64,000 nt of DNA from Dietzia sp032248695 (GTDB lineage: Bacteria > Actinomycetota > Actinomycetes > Mycobacteriales > Mycobacteriaceae): positions 186,001 to 250,000 of the forward strand of contig NZ_JAVHXC010000003.1 in assembly GCF_032248695.1 (NCBI RefSeq), in the 5' to 3' direction. Of the stretch, positions 8,798-17,256 are shown in pieces. The first letter of the stretch is position 1, and each line of letters opens with the position of its first letter. The position numbers and the translations under genes were made by a program. Under the pieces are notes generated by a model. That model did not search any database, had not been told where the DNA came from, and saw only the letters and a program-made list of their open reading frames with translations.

Positions 8798-9762
8798 GAC
8801 GTCACCTGCCCGTCCAGCACGCGCCGCATGAGCGTCCAGAGCTCCGCGCGGGCGGGCCCGGTCAGGGACAGCGACGGGAAGGTGAGGAAGCCGTGGAACA
8901 GCCCGTCGAAGCGGTGGGCGAGCACCGGGACGCCGTCTTCGGCCAATCGGCGGGCGTAGTCCTCACCCGCCGAGCACGGTGGATCGAGCTCCGCGGTCGC
9001 GACGAGCGCGGGCGGGAGGCCGCTGAGAGTGTCGGCCTTCGTGGGGATGACGAGCTCACTGTCGGTTCCGCCCGGTGCGTACTGCTCCCAGTACCAGCGC
9101 ATGGCCTTCGTGGTGTTGTAGTACCCGACGCCGTAGAGGCGGTACGACTCGGTCTCGAAGTCGTCGTCGATCACCGGGTAGAGCAGGATCTGCGCGAGGA
9201 TCTCCGGGCCCCCGCGCTGCCGGGCGGCCAGGCACACCGTGGTGGCGAGGTTGCCGCCGGCGCTGTCGCCGGCGACGGCGATCCGGGCGGGGTCGCCACC
9301 GTGCTCGGCGATGTGCTCAGCAGCCCAGCACACCGCCGAGTAGACATCCTCCATCGCCGCGGGCGCCGGGTGCTCCGGCGCGAGCCGGTAGTCCACCGCC
9401 ACGACCACCACGGACAGGGCCTCGGCCATCGACCGGCAGAACTCATCGTGCGAGTCCAGGTCGCAGAACACGAAGCCGCCGCCGTGGGCGAAGACGATCA
9501 CGTCCAGCGGAGCGTCCGTGGACGAGTGGGAGGCGGCATGCGGGGTGAAGACGCGCAGCGGTAGGTCGCCGCCGGGACCGTCGATGACGAGATCGACGAC
9601 GGCGAGCATGTCCGGCTGCCGCTGGAGGGGGGCCCGCCGCGCGGCGATCAGCTCGCGCAGTTCGGCGGGCTGGTGCTGGGTGACGTCCGGGAAGCCCGCC
9701 TCCAGGTTCGCGAGCATCTGCTCGACATCGGGGTGCAGGTCGCTGCGACGGGTACTCGTCAT
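8794..9762 (-). CDS. HSL-family alpha/beta hydrolase (esterase)
   Basis: A 322-residue hydrolase of the hormone-sensitive-lipase family. The oxyanion motif HGGG is followed by YRLAPEHPAP, the nucleophile elbow is GDSAGG, and the acid and base lie in AELDPPCSAGE and LFHGF. It sits directly after the PAMO/STMO-type BVMO, with only 1 nt between the genes. The expected role is to cleave the ester made by that enzyme, for example an acetate ester if the substrate is a methyl ketone side chain. That role is inferred from position, not from specificity residues. Confidence 0.87.
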   Translation of the reverse strand: MTSTRRSDLHPDVEQMLANLEAGFPDVTQHQPAELRELIAARRAPLQRQPDMLAVVDLVIDGPGGDLPLRVFTPHAASHSSTDAPLDVIVFAHGGGFVFCDLDSHDEFCRSMAEALSVVVVAVDYRLAPEHPAPAAMEDVYSAVCWAAEHIAEHGGDPARIAVAGDSAGGNLATTVCLAARQRGGPEILAQILLYPVIDDDFETESYRLYGVGYYNTTKAMRWYWEQYAPGGTDSELVIPTKADTLSGLPPALVATAELDPPCSAGEDYARRLAEDGVPVLAHRFDGLFHGFLTFPSLSLTGPARAELWTLMRRVLDGQVTS

Positions 9763-9763
9763 C

Positions 9764-11398
9764 TCAGCGCTCCCCGTGGCCGACGAGCGCGTTCTGCGCG
9801 GAGGTGATGGTCATGCCGCGGTATCCGTCCCGCGCGACCTCGTCGAGGACCTGCCCGTAGGCGGCGAACCCGCCGATGTACGGCATGAACACCCGCGGCT
9901 TACCGGGGATGTTCGCGCCCATGTACCAGGAGTTCGCGCTGGGGAAGAGCGTCCCGGCGGCCTTGCTGTTGACCTCGGCCACCCACTCGTCCACGGCATC
10001 GGGCGTGGGCTCGATCGCCGCGGCGCCGTTCTGGCGGAGGTGGTCGAGGCAGGCCGCGATCCAGTCCACCTGCTGCTCGGCACCGAGGACCATGTTGGCC
10101 AGGACGCTCGGGCTACCCGGCCCGACCATGATGAACATGTTGGGAAAACCGTCGGTCATGAGGCCGAGGTAGGTGCGGGGACCCGCCGACCACGCCTCGC
10201 GCAGGTCGCGGCCGTCGCGACCGCGGATGTCGATGCGGGACAGCGCCCCGGTCATGGCGTCGAAGCCGGTGGCGAAGACGATCATGTCGAGTTCACGGTG
10301 CCCGTCCGTCGTGCGGATACCGGTGGGGGTGATCTCCTCGATCGGGGTGCGGCGCAGGTTGACCAGGGTGACGTTCTCACGGTTGAAGGTCGTGAAGTAG
10401 CCGTCGTCGGTGACGATGCGCTTGGTGCCGATCGGGTGGTCGGTGGGGATGAGCTCGTCGGCGATCGCCGGGTCGTCGACCATCTGGCGGATCTTCGCCT
10501 CGACGTACTCGCGCGCGGCGTCATTGGCGGCCATGTTCACGGTCTGGTCGGGGAAGGCCTTGGCGAAGAGGTATCCGCCGCGATGCCACCACTCGTCGAA
10601 GACGCGCTGCCGCTCGTCGTCGTCGACCTCCATCGCCCCCTTGGGGTACGGCGTGAACGGGGTCCCGCCCCCGCTGAGTCGCGCCTTGCGGCGACGCTCG
10701 GGGTAGGTCGCCTTGACCTCGGCGATCTGCTCGGGGGTCAGGGGGCGGTTGCCGGCGGGGATCGAGTAGTTGGGGCTGCGCTGGTAGACGTAGACGTGCT
10801 CGGCCGTCTCGGCGATGACCGGGATCGACTGGATGCCGGAGGAACCGGTGCCGATCACCGCGACGCGCTTACCCGCGAAGTCAACGGGCTCGTGCGGCCA
10901 CTCCCCGGTGTGGTAGCTCTCGCCGGTGAAGGCGTCCCGGCCGGGGATCTCGGGGCGGTTGGCGGCGGAGAGCACGCCGGTGGCCATGATGCAGTACCGG
11001 GCCGTGATGGTCTTGCCGGTGTCGGTCCGGACCGTCCACCGCGAGGCGGCCTCGTCGAACTCGGCCGAGACGACCCTGGTGAGGAACTCGAACGACCGGG
11101 TCAGGTCGTGCCGCTCCGCGACGTGCTCGAGGTAGGCCAGGATCTCGGGCTGGGTGGCGAAGCGTTCCGTCCAGGTCCACTCCTGCTGGAGGTCCTCGTC
11201 GAAGGAGTACGAGTAGTCGATGCTCTCGACGTCGCAGCGGGCTCCCGGGTATCGGTTGTGGAACCAGGTGCCGCCCACGCCGGCGGCGGAGTCGATGCCG
11301 AGCACGGTCATGCCGCGCTTGCGGAGGGTGTGGACGGCATACAGGCCGGAGATTCCGGCACCCACGACGACGGCGTCGTAGTCACTGGTGGTGCTCAT
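9764..11398 (-). CDS. Baeyer-Villiger monooxygenase, phenylacetone/steroid monooxygenase type
   Basis: A 544-residue type I BVMO, the length expected for this branch. It has GAGISG (13-18), the conserved NRYPGARCDVES stretch, the fingerprint FTGESYHTGEWP (157-168), the NADPH motif GTGSSG (183-188) and the GTKRIVTD segment holding the catalytic arginine. Overall wording is very close to phenylacetone monooxygenase and to the Rhodococcus steroid monooxygenase that turns progesterone into testosterone acetate, judged from memory. It would use NADPH and O2. The ATG shares one base with the upstream stop (TGATG), so translation is coupled to the HsaC-type gene. Confidence 0.9.
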   Translation of the reverse strand: MSTTSDYDAVVVGAGISGLYAVHTLRKRGMTVLGIDSAAGVGGTWFHNRYPGARCDVESIDYSYSFDEDLQQEWTWTERFATQPEILAYLEHVAERHDLTRSFEFLTRVVSAEFDEAASRWTVRTDTGKTITARYCIMATGVLSAANRPEIPGRDAFTGESYHTGEWPHEPVDFAGKRVAVIGTGSSGIQSIPVIAETAEHVYVYQRSPNYSIPAGNRPLTPEQIAEVKATYPERRRKARLSGGGTPFTPYPKGAMEVDDDERQRVFDEWWHRGGYLFAKAFPDQTVNMAANDAAREYVEAKIRQMVDDPAIADELIPTDHPIGTKRIVTDDGYFTTFNRENVTLVNLRRTPIEEITPTGIRTTDGHRELDMIVFATGFDAMTGALSRIDIRGRDGRDLREAWSAGPRTYLGLMTDGFPNMFIMVGPGSPSVLANMVLGAEQQVDWIAACLDHLRQNGAAAIEPTPDAVDEWVAEVNSKAAGTLFPSANSWYMGANIPGKPRVFMPYIGGFAAYGQVLDEVARDGYRGMTITSAQNALVGHGER

Positions 11399-12378
11399 CA
11401 GACGGTCTCCTTCTCCTGCTCGGCCTTGTGCTGGGCGGCCTTCATCTCCTTGGCCCACAGCCACTCGTGACCCCAGTAGCTGTCCGCGGTGATCTCCTCC
11501 GCGGTGTAGAAGGACTCGTCCACGGGGTGACCGTCGGTGCCGTACTCGATGTCCCACCCGCCCGGCACCCGGACGTAGAAGGAGACCATCTTGTCGTTGG
11601 TGTGCCGGCCGAGGGTCGACGAGACGGGGAAGTGCCGCGCCTCAACCGAATCCAGGGCCCGACCGACCGCGTCGAGCGAGTCGACCTCGACCATGACGTG
11701 GATGAGTCCCGGGTCGCGGCCCTCGAGGCTCGGCATGATGGCGAGGCTGTGGTGACGGCGGTTGATGCCGAGGAAGCGGATCCGCAGCGGGCCCGCCTCG
11801 GGCGGGGCGGGCATCCGGAACGCGCCCCGGGGCAGGAATCCGAGCACCTCGATGTAGAAGCGGTACGACTCGTCGAAGTTCGCCGTCGGCATGACCACGT
11901 GCCCCATGCCCTGGTCCCCGGTGACGAAACGCTGGCCGTAGCGGGTGATCAGGGGGCTGTGGTCGAGGACGGGGCCGTAGAAGATTTCCAGCGGCGTGCC
12001 ACCGGGGTCCCGCAGGCTCAGCCCGCCCTCGACCCGGCGTGCCTCGCAGAGCTCGAACGGCATGGCGCTGTACTCGTGACCGACCTCGTCGAGCCGGGCG
12101 GCGACCCTGGCCAGCGAGGCGGCGTCGCGCACCTCCCAGCCCACGGCCGTCACGCGGTCGACGTCGCCACGCTCGACGGTCAGCCGGGACGTCCGCTCGT
12201 CCATCCGGAAGTGCAGCGCGTCCTCCTCGACACCACTGCCGGGGGCGAAGCCGAGGACCTCGAACCCCAGCTCGCGCCACCGGTCCATGTCCGTCGCCTG
12301 GACTCGGACGTAGCCGAGTCCCCTGATCTCCGTGCGCCCGTAATGGCGCTCGCCTGTCATCTCGAAAGTGCTGTTCAT
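11398..12378 (-). CDS. hsaC: HsaC-type extradiol dioxygenase
   Basis: A 326-residue two-domain vicinal-oxygen-chelate enzyme. The Fe(II) ligands are visible as H160 (MGHVVMP), H227 (LIHVMVEV) and E278 (WDIEYG). Second-sphere residues RRHHSLA, LGRHTND and Y268 are also kept. The wording closely follows HsaC, which cleaves the catechol 3,4-DHSA of the steroid pathway between C4 and C5. It has a C-terminal Lys/Glu-rich tail and is about 25 residues longer than HsaC. An AAGGAA ribosome site precedes the ATG. It may act on a related bicyclic catechol rather than on 3,4-DHSA itself. Confidence 0.88.
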   Translation of the reverse strand: MNSTFEMTGERHYGRTEIRGLGYVRVQATDMDRWRELGFEVLGFAPGSGVEEDALHFRMDERTSRLTVERGDVDRVTAVGWEVRDAASLARVAARLDEVGHEYSAMPFELCEARRVEGGLSLRDPGGTPLEIFYGPVLDHSPLITRYGQRFVTGDQGMGHVVMPTANFDESYRFYIEVLGFLPRGAFRMPAPPEAGPLRIRFLGINRRHHSLAIMPSLEGRDPGLIHVMVEVDSLDAVGRALDSVEARHFPVSSTLGRHTNDKMVSFYVRVPGGWDIEYGTDGHPVDESFYTAEEITADSYWGHEWLWAKEMKAAQHKAEQEKETV

Positions 12379-12403
12379 CGGGGGTTCCTTGGTCCTCGCG
12401 GGG

Positions 12404-13588
12404 TCAGATCATCACGCGCAGCGGTCCCACCGGGACCTCGACGCCGAGGGAGGCCAGGGCGGAGGCGTGGTAGGGGGTGCTGGTGACGTGGATGGCGTGG
12501 TGGAGTCCGCAGTGCGCGTCTCTCCAGAAGCGCTGCAGGGGGTTGTCCATGCGCAGGGCGTTACCGCCGGAACGGTCGAACACCTCGTCGGCGGCCCGGA
12601 CCGCGCGCCACGCCGACCGGATCTGATTGCGGCGCGACTGCGCGCGCATCTCGAAGCTGATCTCCTCGCCCGCGTCGACCATGTCGTAGATCCGGTCGAC
12701 GTTGCCGAGCAGCTGCTGGCGGGCGGCGTCGATCTCGGCGGCCGCCTCGCCGAGGGCGTGCAGCACGTACGGGTCGTCCTTGATCTTGGTGCCGGTGGCC
12801 CCGACGCGTTCGCGCTGGTAGGCCAGGCCCTGGGCCAGGACCCCCTCGCAGATCCCGATGGTCGCCGAGGTGATCCCGAGCGGGAACATGGTGGACCACG
12901 GCATCTTGTACAGGGTCTCGGTGACGCCGTACTCGCGGGCCGCGGTGCCGTCCATGACCTCCGCCGACTTCATGACCCGGTACTCGGGGATGAAGGCGTC
13001 GGTAACGACGATGTCCTTGCTGCCCGTGCCGCGCAGCCCCACCACGTCCCAGGAGTCCTCGATGATCTGGTAGTCCGAGCGGGGCAGGATGACGTGGAGG
13101 CCGACCGGCGGCATCACCGGCGTCCCGTCCGGGTTGGCGACCATCGCGCCGAGGAAGATCCAGTCGCAGTGGTCGGTCCCGGACGAGAACTGCCAACGCC
13201 CGGTCATCCGGTAGCCGCCCTCGACGGGAGTGGCCAGGCCACCGGGCATGTACGGCGAGGCCTGCCAGGTGTTGCAATCCGCGCCCAGGACCTCGTCCTG
13301 GACCTTCGGGTCCGCGAAGGCGAGCTGCCACGGGTGCACGCCCACGATGCCGCCCACCCACCCGGCGGAGCCGTAGTAGCCGGCGGTGGCCATCACCGTC
13401 TCGGCGAACTCGCGCGGGTGCGCCTCGTAGCCCCCGTGGCTCTTGCGCTGCAGCATGCGGATGATCCCGGCCTGTTTGAGGCCGGCGGCCAGGCCGTCGG
13501 TGAGGCGCCCCAGCGAGTCGGAGGCGTCGGCCTCGGCGCGGATGTCGTCGGCCATCGCGACGATCTTGTCGAGTACTTCGTGGGTCAT
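12404..13588 (-). CDS. hsaA: HsaA-type flavin-dependent monooxygenase (acyl-CoA dehydrogenase fold)
   Basis: A 394-residue protein, the same length as HsaA. It contains the family landmarks GSAGWVGGIVGVHPWQLA, the WQFSSGTDHCDW substrate and flavin segment, the VGLRGTGSKDIVV strand turn, and the C-terminal NPLQRFWRDAH motif. HsaA hydroxylates a phenolic seco-steroid to the catechol that HsaC cleaves, using reduced flavin supplied by the reductase HsaB. No HsaB gene is seen in the window, so flavin must come from elsewhere. It lies between the kshA- and hsaC-type genes with short gaps. Confidence 0.86.
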   Translation of the reverse strand: MTHEVLDKIVAMADDIRAEADASDSLGRLTDGLAAGLKQAGIIRMLQRKSHGGYEAHPREFAETVMATAGYYGSAGWVGGIVGVHPWQLAFADPKVQDEVLGADCNTWQASPYMPGGLATPVEGGYRMTGRWQFSSGTDHCDWIFLGAMVANPDGTPVMPPVGLHVILPRSDYQIIEDSWDVVGLRGTGSKDIVVTDAFIPEYRVMKSAEVMDGTAAREYGVTETLYKMPWSTMFPLGITSATIGICEGVLAQGLAYQRERVGATGTKIKDDPYVLHALGEAAAEIDAARQQLLGNVDRIYDMVDAGEEISFEMRAQSRRNQIRSAWRAVRAADEVFDRSGGNALRMDNPLQRFWRDAHCGLHHAIHVTSTPYHASALASLGVEVPVGPLRVMI

Positions 13589-13638
13589 GGGTGTCCTGCT
13601 CGTGTCGGGGTTCGGGGGGTGGCCGGCGCGGAGGGCGC

Positions 13639-14817
13639 TCAGCGGGCCGTGTCGAAGGCGGTGCGTCCGGCCGCGAGGTTCTCGTCGACCTCGGCCTGCC
13701 AGTTGGTCAGGGCGCGCTCGGTGTCGATCTCGAACTCGAAGCGATCGACCATCTCGGGCTCGATGTCCTCGACGTCCACGTAGAACTGCTCGTACCAGCG
13801 GCGCAGCTGGTAGACGGGCCCGTCCTCCTCGGACAGCAGGGGATTGTCGATGCGCGACTTGTGCTTCCAGATCTCGACGTCCTGCTCGAAGCCGATCGCC
13901 ACGCCCTTGGCGATGGCCTCCGCGACCTGCTGGGCCTGCTCGTCGGGCATGCCCTGGGGCTTGGCCGCGATGACGCCGTACTGCAGCCGGAACGAGGTGG
14001 GCGAGATCGGATAGTGGCAGTTGACGAGGTAGACGTTCGGCGGGCCCTCCGGGTCGGTGCCGGCCGTCCAGAGCTTGTCGATCATGTACGACGGCCCGTA
14101 GTAGCTGGCGTCCGAACTGCTCTCGGTGCTGTAGTTGGTCCGGTTCATGCTCACGCCGGTGGCGTCCGCCCGGGGCAGGGACCTCATGACCTGGGTCGCG
14201 GTGTGTCCCTCGAAGACGTTCCGGAAGAAGGTCGGCATCCCGTAGTGCACGTAGAAGAAGTGCGCCATGTCGACGACGTTGTCGACGATCTCGCGGCAGT
14301 GCGCCCCCTCGACGTCGATCGAGTTCCACACCCAGTCGGTCCAGCCCGGGTCGCCGTGGGTGGGGATCTCGGGGATCGCCTGCTCCTCCGGCGGCTTCCG
14401 GTTCTGCGGGTCGTGCCAGACGAACAGCTGACCGCTCACCACGGCGGTCGTCCAGGCCCGGGTCTTGGCGACCGGGGGCACGCGACGGGCGTAGGGGATG
14501 CCCACGCACTTGCCGTCTCCACGCCACCGCCAGTCGTGGAACGGGCACGCGATCGTGTCGCCCTTGACGGTGCCGCGGGCGAGGTTGCCGCCCATGTGTC
14601 GGCAGAAGGCGTCCAGCACGTTGATCTGGCCGTTCTCCCCGCAGAACACGACGAGCTGGGTGCCGAACGCGGAGACCTGGTGCGGGCGGCCATCCGCGAA
14701 GTCACGGGCGAGGCCGAGGCAGTGCCAGCCCCGGGCGTAGCGCTGCGGCGGGGTGCCGGCGTCGATCTCGCGGACCGCGTCGGCGGGGTCGGACGGGGTG
14801 GGGGTGGTGGATCGCAC
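13639..14817 (-). CDS. kshA: KshA-type Rieske oxygenase (3-ketosteroid 9alpha-hydroxylase oxygenase)
   Basis: A 392-residue Rieske non-heme iron oxygenase starting at GTG with AGGAGG close upstream. The Rieske cluster ligands are C72-x-H74 and C91-x2-H94. The mononuclear iron histidines are H186 and H191 in DMAHFFYVHYGMP, with D183 as the electron bridge; this segment is a KshA hallmark. KshA hydroxylates C9 of 3-ketosteroids, which with delta-1 dehydrogenation opens ring B. Its reductase KshB is not in the window. It is the first gene of the ten-gene operon and is preceded by an island operator. Confidence 0.87.
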   Translation of the reverse strand: MRSTTPTPSDPADAVREIDAGTPPQRYARGWHCLGLARDFADGRPHQVSAFGTQLVVFCGENGQINVLDAFCRHMGGNLARGTVKGDTIACPFHDWRWRGDGKCVGIPYARRVPPVAKTRAWTTAVVSGQLFVWHDPQNRKPPEEQAIPEIPTHGDPGWTDWVWNSIDVEGAHCREIVDNVVDMAHFFYVHYGMPTFFRNVFEGHTATQVMRSLPRADATGVSMNRTNYSTESSSDASYYGPSYMIDKLWTAGTDPEGPPNVYLVNCHYPISPTSFRLQYGVIAAKPQGMPDEQAQQVAEAIAKGVAIGFEQDVEIWKHKSRIDNPLLSEEDGPVYQLRRWYEQFYVDVEDIEPEMVDRFEFEIDTERALTNWQAEVDENLAAGRTAFDTAR

Positions 14818-14886
14818 TGCGCCTCCTGGTCGGTGGTGGCTGATGGGCTCAGCCTGCCGATCCCGGACCGCGATGTGATGTGGGTC

Positions 14887-14901
14887 TCCCGCCCACCGGG
14901 A
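14887..14901. promoter_or_regulatory. Island operator site 2, TCCCGCCCACCGGGA
   Basis: Exact TCCCG-N5-CGGGA palindrome. On the minus strand a -10-like CAGGCT (plus coordinates 14851-14856) follows after 30 nt. Transcription would start near 14844, giving a short leader before the kshA-type GTG. Confidence 0.75.
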
Positions 14902-14950
14902 GGGTCGGACGGTCGCTGCACGTCGCCCTGAACCAGCCGACGCTCGCCCG

Positions 14951-14965
14951 TCCCGCTCAGCGGGA
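14951..14965. promoter_or_regulatory. Island operator site 3, TCCCGCTCAGCGGGA
   Basis: Perfect symmetric form of the palindrome. On the plus strand a weak -10-like GACCGT lies at 14996-15001, again after 30 nt, reading into the IclR gene. Together with site 2 it puts two copies in the divergent kshA/iclR promoter region. Confidence 0.75.
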
Positions 14966-15009
14966 TGAAGGGGTTTTGACGGAGCCCGGACATGCGACCG
15001 TCACATGGG

Positions 15010-15025
15010 CGTGATACACATCACA
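15010..15025. promoter_or_regulatory. CRP/GlxR-like site CGTGA-N6-TCACA
   Basis: CGTGATACACATCACA matches 9 of 10 fixed bases of the TGTGA-N6-TCACA consensus of CRP-family proteins. It lies at or just after the transcription start predicted for the IclR gene, where bound protein would hinder transcription. Confidence 0.55.
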
Positions 15026-15050
15026 TAGGACGACAGGTACGGAGGAACGC

Positions 15051-15932
15051 GTGCCCACGATGAACCCACCCCGGAACATCCCCCGGAACCAGCCCGGCCT
15101 ACATCGGTCCGTCGAGCAGGCGCAGGCCCGCTACCGCACCCGATCGGCGCCGGCCCCGGCAACCAGAACCGGCGAACCCGGCGCGGAGGTGCCCGTGTCG
15201 ATGGTCGACCGGGTCTCGCTCGTGCTCAGAACGTTCGGCGCCGCCGGGCCGATGACCCTTGCGCAGGTCACCGCGCGCACCGGACTACCCCGCTCGTCCG
15301 TGCATCGCCTGCTCGACCAGCTCGCCCAGGCGGGGTGGCTCGCCAAGAGTCCTGGACAGACCTACGAGCTGGGGGTGCACGCCTACGAGGTCGGCCAGGC
15401 TGCCCTCCGCCACAATCGCCTCCTCCAGGCCGCCACCCCGGTCATGCGCGCCTTCGCCCACCGGACCGGATTCACCATCCAGCTGGGAGTGGTGGACCGC
15501 GGGGACACCGTGTACCTCGCCAAGACCGGTGGGCGTCGGTCCGGCCCCACGCCCACCGCCGTCGGCCAACGGATTCCGGCCCATCTGACAGCGGTCGGAA
15601 AGGTGCAGATGGCGATGCCCCAGCCGGCCGACCGCACCGGACCCCGTGGCCGACCGGTCGCCCCGTTCCATCACCCCGCGACCGCGTTCGCGCAGGAGAT
15701 GGAGGAAATCCGTCGCCGCGGTGCGGCGTTCGACCGCGGCGAGGCGTTCTCCGGCATCGGCTGTGTGGGCGTGTCGATCGGCCCGGCCGATCATCCCTAC
15801 GGCAACCTGGCCGGACTGTCGGTGTCCGCGGCGGTGGGGACGTTCGAGCCCCGCGAGCTGGTCGGTCCGCTACGGATCGCCGCTCGGGAGATCTGGGAGC
15901 GGTCGGTGGCCACCGATCTCGCCAACGACTGA
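15051..15932 (+). CDS. IclR-family transcriptional regulator
   Basis: A 293-residue regulator with a GTG start and GGAGG ribosome site; an ATG nine bases later is an alternative. After an unusual N-terminal extension of about 50 residues comes the winged helix-turn-helix (SMVDRVSLVLRTFG, TLAQVTARTGLPRSSVHRLL), then the IclR effector domain with HLTAVGKVQ and GIGCVGVSIG. IclR members often bind 13-15 bp palindromes next to their own gene and can activate or repress catabolic operons. It stands divergent from the kshA operon between two copies of the island palindrome, so it is the best candidate for the island regulator. A ligand cannot be predicted. Confidence 0.87.
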   Translation: MPTMNPPRNIPRNQPGLHRSVEQAQARYRTRSAPAPATRTGEPGAEVPVSMVDRVSLVLRTFGAAGPMTLAQVTARTGLPRSSVHRLLDQLAQAGWLAKSPGQTYELGVHAYEVGQAALRHNRLLQAATPVMRAFAHRTGFTIQLGVVDRGDTVYLAKTGGRRSGPTPTAVGQRIPAHLTAVGKVQMAMPQPADRTGPRGRPVAPFHHPATAFAQEMEEIRRRGAAFDRGEAFSGIGCVGVSIGPADHPYGNLAGLSVSAAVGTFEPRELVGPLRIAAREIWERSVATDLAND

Positions 15933-15950
15933 CGACGGTCGCCGAACGAC

Positions 15951-15993
15951 GACGCCCCTGAGGCGCGTGCCGGGCACGCGCCTCAGGGGCGTC
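15951..15993. terminator. Strong bidirectional terminator hairpin
   Basis: Perfect 20-bp inverted repeat (left arm 15951-15970, right arm 15974-15993) with a 3-nt loop CGG. It lies between the convergent IclR gene and the thioesterase-like gene and would stop transcription from both sides. Confidence 0.85.
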
Positions 15994-16040
15994 TCGTGCG
16001 GCCGGGCCGCGACCAGAAGGTGGCGCGCCGCGGACCGCCG

Positions 16041-16856
16041 TCACTCACCGAAGTCGATACGCTGCCCCCCGTTGGCCACCGAGACGACCGTCCCGGTCCC
16101 GAACGGCCCTTCCCGGTCGTACAGGGTCGCCGTGCCCACCGCGACCCCGTTCGTGCTGAGGTGCTGATCCGCTTCGAGGCCGAGATCCTCGGACCGGGGC
16201 AGGCGGGACAGGGCGACGGTGACATCGGCGTTGATGAAGCCGATGCCCTCGGTGCCCCAGTTGGTGGCCAGGCTCGTGGACTCCGCCAGCGTGGCTGCGC
16301 GCTGGAACGGCGTCGCGCGGTCCCCTTCCACCACGTTGCGCGGGTGGTTCCATACCCGCTTGCGTCGGTTGTTCTGGTGGTCACCCATGTCCCGGCTCCA
16401 CCGGTCGGGGTTCTCGGGGTCGCCAACGAAGTAGTGGTGGGCGTCCGAGGCGAGTGACTCGTCGGCCAGTAGTCGGGGGAAGCCCACCTCCCGCGGGGCG
16501 GTCCACACCTCGCCGGCCGGCTGCTCACCGAGCCGGAGCATGACGAGTGTCGCCCGCGCGACGGTCTGCCCCTCCTGGATCACCCGGGCGTCGGCCACCC
16601 GGATCCGTCGGCCCGCGCGCACCGCCTCGGTGGACACCTCGAGGGGCGCGAACCGGACGGGGGCGAACAGGTCGACGGTCAGCCGCGCCGGGAGGAAGTC
16701 GCCGCCGCCCTGCTCGCGTTCCAGCGAGCGGGCGGCGGCCGCCACCACGGAGGGCCCGTTGAGCATCGTCGGCGACCACGCGCTGCGGGCGTATTCCGTG
16801 GGCTCATACGAACCGGCGGAGTCCAGGCTGAAGAACGCGGTGTGCTCAGTGTTCAT
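16041..16856 (-). CDS. Acyl-CoA thioesterase-like double-hotdog protein
   Basis: A 271-residue protein from the ATG at 16856; an ATG at 16865 would add three residues, and neither has a clear ribosome site. Both starts overlap the end of the VOC gene, so translation is probably coupled. It looks like a TesB/thioesterase-like double hotdog: an N-terminal half with WSPTMLNGPSVVAAAA and FAPVRFAPLEV, and a C-terminal half with TPFQRAATLAESTSLATNWG and FINADVTVAL. Such proteins hydrolyse acyl-CoA thioesters. In this island it could release CoA from side-chain or ring-fission intermediates. Confidence 0.72.
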   Translation of the reverse strand: MNTEHTAFFSLDSAGSYEPTEYARSAWSPTMLNGPSVVAAAARSLEREQGGGDFLPARLTVDLFAPVRFAPLEVSTEAVRAGRRIRVADARVIQEGQTVARATLVMLRLGEQPAGEVWTAPREVGFPRLLADESLASDAHHYFVGDPENPDRWSRDMGDHQNNRRKRVWNHPRNVVEGDRATPFQRAATLAESTSLATNWGTEGIGFINADVTVALSRLPRSEDLGLEADQHLSTNGVAVGTATLYDREGPFGTGTVVSVANGGQRIDFGE

Positions 16857-17256
16857 CCGGCCCATTCTGGTGCCGGAGTCGCTGCGTCATCTCCACCAGG
16901 TACCCGTCCGGGTCGCGCACCATCCCGATGATCATCCCGAACCGTGCGACCTCGGTCGCGGGCATGACCACCTCCCCACCATGGCCCGCGGCGGACGCCA
17001 CTCGTGCCTCGACGTCGTCGACGGACAGGACGAGCTTGCCGAACATCTGTCCGTGTTCACGCGAACGGCCGGCCGACTCTCCCGTCGGCAGCATGAGTTC
17101 CAGTCCGCCCGCCCCGGCGCGGACGATCGCGGCGTCGAACTCACCGGCCGAGAACCGGTCGCCCTCGGTGAAGCCGAGCGCGTCGACGTAGAAGCGCACC
17201 GCCCGGTCGAGGTCTGCCACGTTGAGCGCGGTGAGTGAGAGCTCCGTGGTGGTCAT
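16846..17256 (-). CDS. VOC (glyoxalase-fold) protein
   Basis: A 136-residue single VOC domain. It starts ALNVADLDRAVRFYVDALGF, has a central ELMLPTGE strand and ends VRDPDGYLVEMTQ, giving the usual beta-alpha-beta-beta-beta pairs and a C-terminal metal-ligand Glu. The size fits a lyase, isomerase or epimerase of the glyoxalase/methylmalonyl-CoA epimerase type, not an extradiol dioxygenase. The ATG overlaps the SDR stop (ATGA), so the three genes from 18011 to 16041 form one operon. The reaction is unknown. Confidence 0.72.
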   Translation of the reverse strand: MTTTELSLTALNVADLDRAVRFYVDALGFTEGDRFSAGEFDAAIVRAGAGGLELMLPTGESAGRSREHGQMFGKLVLSVDDVEARVASAAGHGGEVVMPATEVARFGMIIGMVRDPDGYLVEMTQRLRHQNGPDEH

